Assembly (NCBI GenBank): GCA_035760965.1
Contig: DASTRY010000039.1
Coordinates: 124,001-188,000 of the forward strand
Direction of reading: 5' to 3'
Source: JADGHX01 sp035760965
Lineage (GTDB): Bacteria; Pseudomonadota; Gammaproteobacteria; Steroidobacterales; Steroidobacteraceae
DNA length: 64,000 nucleotides
A model generated the notes under the pieces. The model ran no database searches. It worked only from the letters and a program-made list of their open reading frames with translations, and was not told where the DNA came from. Below, piece by piece: positions 59,601-64,000 of this stretch. The translations under genes were made by a program, and so were the position numbers. Positions within the stretch are counted from its first letter, which is position 1; the number at the start of each line of letters is the position of its first letter.

Positions 59601-61088
59601 TCAGCTGTCGCCGTGCCAGCTCACGCCGTCGCGGCTCACGAGCGCGCTGGATGCAGCGGGCCCCCAGGTGCCGGCGATGTATCCCTTGGGCGGCTCGTCG
59701 CTCTGATTCCAGCCCTCGCGGATCGGATCGATCCAGGCCCACGCCGCGTCGAGCTCGTCGCGACGCATGAAGAGCGTGAGATTGCCCTTGACCACATCCG
59801 TGATGAGGCGCTCGTAGGCGTCGAGGCTCTTCTCCTTGAACGCCTCGCCGAAGTGCAGACTGAGATTCACGGGCATGAGGCGCATCCTCTCGCCCGGCGT
59901 CTTGGCCAGGATCGAGAGCGTGATGCTCTCGTCCGGCTGCAACTGGATGACGAGCTGATTCGGGCGCGGCACGCGCCCGGCCTCGAAGATCGAGTGCGGC
60001 ACCTCGTCGAAGGTGACGACGATCTCGGCGATCGTCTCCTGCAGGTGCTTGCCGGTGCGCAGATAGAACGGCACGCCGGCCCAGCGCCAGGTCTCGATCT
60101 CCACTTTCAGCGCGACGAACGTCTCGGTGCGGCTGTCCGGCGGCACACCGGGCTCCTCGAGATATCCGGGCACCGTCTTGCCGTTGATGGCGCCGGCGCG
60201 GTACTGGCCGCGCACCGTCTTCGTGTCGACATCGGCGCCGCGGATCGGCTTCAGCGCGTGCAGCACTTTCAGCTTCTCGTTGCGCACGGCATCCGCGTCG
60301 CCGCTGACGGGAGGCTCCATCGCAATGATCGACAGCAGCTGCAGCAGGTGACTCTGCACCATGTCGCGCAGCGCGCCGGTCTGGTCGTAGAACTCGCCGC
60401 GCCCCTCGACACCCACCTGCTCTGCCACGGTGATCTGCACGTGACAGACGCGACCTCTGCGCCACAGCGGCTCGAACAGCGTGTTGCCGAAGCGCAGCGC
60501 GATGAGGTTCTGCACCGCCTCCTTCCCGAGATAGTGATCGATGCGGTAGATCTGCTGCTCGCTGAAGATCGAGCCGACGAGGTCGTTGATCGCGGCGGCG
60601 GAGGCGCGGTCCTGTCCCAGCGGCTTCTCGAGCACGACGCGCGTCTTCGGCGTGACGAGCCGTGCCGCGGCGAGGTTCGAGCAGGCCGCGGTGAAGAGGC
60701 TCGGCGCCATCGACAGGAAGACCACGCGCACCAGGTCTTCGCGCCCGGCGACGCATTCGGCCAGGCGCCGGAAGTCGGCCTCCTTGGTCGCGTCCACCCG
60801 CAGGTACGTGACGAATCCCGAGAACAGATCCCAGCTCGCCGCGGTGAGCTCCTTCTCGGAGAGGAACTCCTTGAAGTGCTCGCGGACCTGCTCGAGGTAC
60901 TTCGCGGTCGTGAGGTCCGCGCGCGCCAGCGCGAAGATGCGCGAGCCCGGCACGATCTGCCCGGCCACGATGCGCCGGAACAGGGCACGCATCAGCTTGC
61001 GCATGGCGAGATCGCCCGTCGCACCGAAGAGAATGATGTCGAAGGGGTCGAGCTTCGTCGAGCTCGAGGCGTTCTGGGGAGTGGCCAT
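59601..61088 (-). CDS. zwf: Glucose-6-phosphate 1-dehydrogenase
   Basis: A 495-residue enzyme oxidising glucose-6-phosphate to 6-phosphogluconolactone, the first step of the Entner-Doudoroff and oxidative pentose phosphate routes. The N-terminal coenzyme site is IILFGATGDLAMRKLM and the active-site signature is RIDHYLGKEAVQN. EKPLGQDRASAAAIN and VPFYLRTGKHLQ are also characteristic. The ATG at 61088 gives the normal start; no strong ribosome site is seen. It is divergent from edd with 62 bp between, and this arrangement of zwf and edd suggests shared regulation, but no HexR-like TGTAATT repeat is visible. Confidence 0.97.
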   Translation of the reverse strand: MATPQNASSSTKLDPFDIILFGATGDLAMRKLMRALFRRIVAGQIVPGSRIFALARADLTTAKYLEQVREHFKEFLSEKELTAASWDLFSGFVTYLRVDATKEADFRRLAECVAGREDLVRVVFLSMAPSLFTAACSNLAAARLVTPKTRVVLEKPLGQDRASAAAINDLVGSIFSEQQIYRIDHYLGKEAVQNLIALRFGNTLFEPLWRRGRVCHVQITVAEQVGVEGRGEFYDQTGALRDMVQSHLLQLLSIIAMEPPVSGDADAVRNEKLKVLHALKPIRGADVDTKTVRGQYRAGAINGKTVPGYLEEPGVPPDSRTETFVALKVEIETWRWAGVPFYLRTGKHLQETIAEIVVTFDEVPHSIFEAGRVPRPNQLVIQLQPDESITLSILAKTPGERMRLMPVNLSLHFGEAFKEKSLDAYERLITDVVKGNLTLFMRRDELDAAWAWIDPIREGWNQSDEPPKGYIAGTWGPAASSALVSRDGVSWHGDS

Positions 61089-61150
61089 GGTCGTATGATA
61101 GGGGGTTCCCGGGGTCATCCGCAGCTCAACCGATTCGAGGATCAACGCTC

Positions 61151-62968
61151 ATGACGAGCCTCAATGCACGCGTGAGGGATGTGACCGAGCGCATTCGCGA
61201 CCGCAGCCGAGCCGCACGCGCCGCGTATCTCGCACGCGTCCACGCGCAGGCGGCAGCGGCGACGACGCGCTCGCGGCTGTCGTGCGCGAATTTGGCGCAC
61301 GGCTTCGCCGCCTCGACGTCGCAGGACAAGGACGCGCTCAAGCAACTGCAGTGGCCCAACATTGCGATCGTCACGTCATACAACGACATGCTTTCGGCGC
61401 ACCAGCCCTATGAGAGATACCCCGGACTCATCCGGGTGGCGGCGCGCGAAGTGGGTGCAACCGCCCAGGTCGCCGGTGGCGTTCCGGCCATGTGCGACGG
61501 CGTGACGCAGGGACAGACGGGTATGGAGCTGTCTCTCTTCAGCCGCGATGTCATCGCGATGTCCACCGCCGTGGCGTTGTCGCATGCCATGTTCGACGCC
61601 GCCTTGTGTCTCGGCGTGTGCGACAAGATCGTTCCCGGCCTGCTCATCGGCGCACTCTCGTTCGGCCACTTGCCGACCGTCTTCGTGCCGGGTGGACCGA
61701 TGCCGTCGGGCGTCGCGAACAAGGAGCGCGCACGCATCCGCAAGCTGTACGCGGAGGGCAAGGCAACGCGCGCGGAGCTGCTCGAATGCGAGGCAGGGAG
61801 CTACCACACTGCCGGCACCTGCACCTTCTACGGCACGGCGAACAGCAATCAGATGCTGATGGAAGTCATGGGCCTGCACCTGCCCGGTGCCGCTTTCGTG
61901 CCGCCGAACACGCCGCTTCGCGACGCGCTCACCGCCGCGGCGACGCATCGCGCGGCACGGATCACGGCGCTCGGCAGCGAGTATCTGCCGCTTGCGCACA
62001 TCGTCGATGAGCGGGCCATCGTGAATGCGATCGTCGGGTTGCTCGCGACGGGAGGCTCGACGAATCACACGCTGCACCTCGTGGCGATCGCAAACGCGGC
62101 GGGCATTCGCATCGATTGGAACGACTTCAGCGAGCTGTCCGACGTCGTGCCGCTCCTCACGCGCATCTACCCGAACGGCAGCGCGGACGTGAACCAGTTT
62201 CACGCGGCCGGCGGCATGGCATTTCTCGTGCGCGAGCTGCTGGACGCCGGCCTCCTGAACGCGGATGTGCTGACGATCAACGGACAAGGTTTGGCTGCGT
62301 ATGCGCGCGAGCCCTACTTGTCGGCGAATGGTCTCGCCTGGCGCGACGCGCCCGCCGCGAGCGGCGACACGTCGATTCTGCGGCCGGTGAGCGATCCCTT
62401 CAGCGCGGATGGCGGGCTCAAGCTCGTGAGCGGCAATCTCGGACGCGCGGTGATCAAGGTCTCTGCGGTCAAGCCGGAGCATCGCGCGGTGCAAGCGCCC
62501 GCGCGCGTGTTCGACGATCAGAACCAAGTCGTGGCGGCGTTCAAAGCGGGCGAGCTCGCGCGCGATGTCGTCGTGGTGGTGCGTTTCCAGGGGCCGCGGG
62601 CCAACGGGATGCCCGAGCTGCATCAGCTCACGCCTTGCCTCGCGTCGTTGCAGGACAAGGGCTTCAAAGTCGCGCTGATCACGGACGGCAGAATGTCCGG
62701 CGCATCCGGCGTCGTGCCCGCCGCCATTCACATCACACCGGAATGCGTGGCGGGCGGCCCGCTCGGCAAGGTGCGAGACGGGGATGTCATTCGTCTCGAC
62801 AGCAACGCGGGCGTGCTCGAGGCGCGGGTTCCCGCAGAGACCTGGGACCGGCGCGAATGCGCCACGGCCGATCTCGCGCGCAACGAGGCAGGCACGGGAC
62901 GCGAGCTGTTCAGGCTGTTTCGAACGAACGCCGCGGGCGCCGAGCAGGGAGGCGGAGTCCTGCTGTAG
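61151..62968 (+). CDS. edd: 6-phosphogluconate dehydratase
   Basis: A 605-residue IlvD/Edd-family dehydratase making 2-keto-3-deoxy-6-phosphogluconate. Diagnostic Edd segments are IAIVTSYNDMLSAHQPYERY, VPAMCDGVTQGQTGMELSLF, CEAGSYHTAGTCTFYGTANS and NSNQMLMEVMGLHLPGAAFV. The cysteines of these motifs hold the 4Fe-4S cluster that the enzyme needs. DGRMSGASGVVPAAIHITPE near the C-terminus is also canonical. Together with zwf it gives the Entner-Doudoroff entry; the aldolase gene eda and pgl are not in the window. Confidence 0.97.
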   Translation: MTSLNARVRDVTERIRDRSRAARAAYLARVHAQAAAATTRSRLSCANLAHGFAASTSQDKDALKQLQWPNIAIVTSYNDMLSAHQPYERYPGLIRVAAREVGATAQVAGGVPAMCDGVTQGQTGMELSLFSRDVIAMSTAVALSHAMFDAALCLGVCDKIVPGLLIGALSFGHLPTVFVPGGPMPSGVANKERARIRKLYAEGKATRAELLECEAGSYHTAGTCTFYGTANSNQMLMEVMGLHLPGAAFVPPNTPLRDALTAAATHRAARITALGSEYLPLAHIVDERAIVNAIVGLLATGGSTNHTLHLVAIANAAGIRIDWNDFSELSDVVPLLTRIYPNGSADVNQFHAAGGMAFLVRELLDAGLLNADVLTINGQGLAAYAREPYLSANGLAWRDAPAASGDTSILRPVSDPFSADGGLKLVSGNLGRAVIKVSAVKPEHRAVQAPARVFDDQNQVVAAFKAGELARDVVVVVRFQGPRANGMPELHQLTPCLASLQDKGFKVALITDGRMSGASGVVPAAIHITPECVAGGPLGKVRDGDVIRLDSNAGVLEARVPAETWDRRECATADLARNEAGTGRELFRLFRTNAAGAEQGGGVLL

Positions 62969-62978
62969 GCTTCGCCTC

Positions 62979-64000
62979 ATGGCCGCGCTCGAAACGCTCG
63001 ACGGTGTGCTCGTCTCCGGCGCCGGGCCCGTCGGGCTCGTCACGGCGATGAAGCTCGCACGCGCCGGCATCCCGGTGGTCGTGGTCGATTCCGAGCCCAC
63101 GATTCGCGACGAGCCGCGCGCGGCCGTCTATCACTCGCCCATAGTCGAGCGCTTCGCTGGCCTCGGGCTGCTCGACGACCTGAAGAAGGTCGGCGTGCTG
63201 AAGCGTGCCTATCACTACTGGAACATCGAGCACGAGCTGCTGGGGCACTTCACGTTCGATGTTCTGCATCCGGATGACACGGCATACCCGTTCAACCTGC
63301 ATCTCGGCCAGCCGACGCTGGCAGCAGTGATCCTGGAGCACCTGCTGCGTGTGCCGGGTGCCGAGGTGCGCTGGAACACGCGCACCGTCGGCGTGCAGCA
63401 GCACGATGACGGCGCGACGGTCACCGTCGAGTCCCGCGAAGGCCGGCACGAGATCCGGGCGCGCTGGGTCGTGGGCGCGGACGGTGCACACAGCGGTGTG
63501 CGGCGTGCGCTGAGCCTCAAGCTCGAAGGCGTGACGTATCCCGAGTGGTTCGTCGCCACCAACGTGCGCTTCGATTTCGAGGCGCACGGCTACGGGCAAT
63601 CGAACATCGTGCTCGATCCGGAGCACTGGGCGATCATTCCGATCATCGATCAGACCGGGCTGTGGCGCTGCACGTATCGCGAGGAAGGGCATTTCACGGA
63701 CGAGCAGGTGCGGCAGCTCGTGCCCGACCGCTACGCGCTGTTCGCACCCGGCCTGGCCGACTGCACGCCCGTCGCGGTGAATCCGTATCGCGTTCACGAT
63801 CGCTGCGTCGAGACATTCCGCCTCGGGCGCGTGCTGCTCGCGGGGGATGCCGCGCATCTGATCAATCCGATCGGCGGACTCGGCTTGACGGGCGGCTTGC
63901 TCGATGCGCTGTCGCTCGCGGATGCGCTGATCGCGGTGATCCGCGGTGAGCGGCGCGAGGACGTGCTGGATGCGTGGGCGCAGGAGCGCCGACGCGTGTT
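62979..64000 (+). CDS. FAD-dependent monooxygenase, 3'-truncated by window end
   Basis: The frame stays open from the ATG at 62979 to the window edge (340 residues seen of an expected 380-550). The FAD motif is VSGAGPVGLVTAMKLARAG and the second motif GDAAHLINPIGGLGLTGGL. VVGADGAHSGVRRALSLKLE is the DG motif. It is a class A hydroxylase of the UbiH/PHBH superfamily, not close to the PheA-like monooxygenase at 3.7 kb. The gene begins 10 bp after edd, so it may be read through from the edd promoter. The substrate is unknown. Confidence 0.88.
   Translation, partial: MAALETLDGVLVSGAGPVGLVTAMKLARAGIPVVVVDSEPTIRDEPRAAVYHSPIVERFAGLGLLDDLKKVGVLKRAYHYWNIEHELLGHFTFDVLHPDDTAYPFNLHLGQPTLAAVILEHLLRVPGAEVRWNTRTVGVQQHDDGATVTVESREGRHEIRARWVVGADGAHSGVRRALSLKLEGVTYPEWFVATNVRFDFEAHGYGQSNIVLDPEHWAIIPIIDQTGLWRCTYREEGHFTDEQVRQLVPDRYALFAPGLADCTPVAVNPYRVHDRCVETFRLGRVLLAGDAAHLINPIGGLGLTGGLLDALSLADALIAVIRGERREDVLDAWAQERRRV

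Noticed and set aside
61089..61150. HexR operator between zwf and edd
   Set aside because: I looked for a TGTAATT-type inverted repeat and saw none in the 62 bp; control must come from another regulator or a different site.
1..64000. tRNA, rRNA, IS elements, prophage or integrase genes
   Set aside because: Reading the intergenic gaps I found no cloverleaf-like sequence, no transposase or integrase frame, and no long terminal repeats; a tRNAscan or ISfinder search could still find something small.

Overview
The window is a GC-rich (about two thirds G+C), densely coded chromosomal segment. Shine-Dalgarno sites are AGGAG-like and GTG or TTG starts are fairly common. The gene set suggests a soil or freshwater proteobacterium with versatile aromatic metabolism: OmpR/TctE two-component system, outer-membrane barrel, Entner-Doudoroff genes, bacterial NHEJ, nu-class GST, CDGSH proteins and a quinoprotein-associated relay. 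A CTG-N10-CAG LexA-type site favours Gamma- or Betaproteobacteria. I cannot name a genus. I see no rRNA, tRNA, CRISPR array, IS element or prophage, so this reads as ordinary chromosome with accessory catabolic and repair clusters.

Layout. 1-6 kb: the end of a zinc/manganese ABC transporter operon (binding protein and permease), a convergent msrA, a decayed frameshifted relic of pstB, a secreted RPGF-repeat protein, a flavin monooxygenase, and a membrane protein that ends the next operon. 6-15 kb: a DNA-repair block on the minus strand. ligD, ku, a MerR-TPR gene, a DUF72 gene and a YbhN-like gene form one tight operon. Next come a histone-like DUF6496 protein and a radical SAM / UdgX-DUF4130 pair behind a probable LexA box. 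15-25 kb: a lipase-like hydrolase, an amidase, an O-methyltransferase, an unusual ferritin-like/Fer4/double-CDGSH fusion, an outer-membrane barrel and a TctDE-type two-component system. 24-35 kb: several alpha/beta hydrolases, a Uma2 nuclease-fold protein, an M20 deacetylase/cyclase pair, a lipocalin, a CmcJ-like oxygenase beside a TetR gene, a GST coupled to a catalytically dead HtrA-like protein, and two tandem 79-residue Xre regulators.

35-43 kb: a BetI-like regulator, then a GcvT-like protein and two paralogous phytoene-desaturase-like flavoproteins in one operon. A GNAT, AlkD, an IMPase-like phosphatase and a degenerate SRAP protein follow. 43-48.6 kb: two divergent catabolic operons. 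The minus-strand one encodes a PcpA/LinE-type hydroquinone dioxygenase, maleylacetate reductase and a MetE-like protein. The plus-strand one encodes a carboxymuconolactone-decarboxylase-like protein, a beta-hydroxyacid dehydrogenase and an MBL lactonase-like enzyme. 48.6-56.7 kb: a class A acid phosphatase whose 3' end overlaps antisense with an rhlE helicase, uup, a soluble hybrid histidine kinase and a small hypothetical gene. 56.8-64 kb: a zinc metallohydrolase and a SoxY-SoxZ-rhodanese fusion (a PQQ-enzyme-associated redox relay), a MAPEG protein, divergent zwf and edd (Entner-Doudoroff entry), and a truncated flavin monooxygenase at the edge.

The most distinctive points are the LexA-box-controlled radical SAM/UdgX pair, the five-gene NHEJ operon, the ferritin-like/CDGSH fusion, the SoxYZ-rhodanese fusion, two pseudoenzymes (SRAP and HtrA-like) and the pstB relic.
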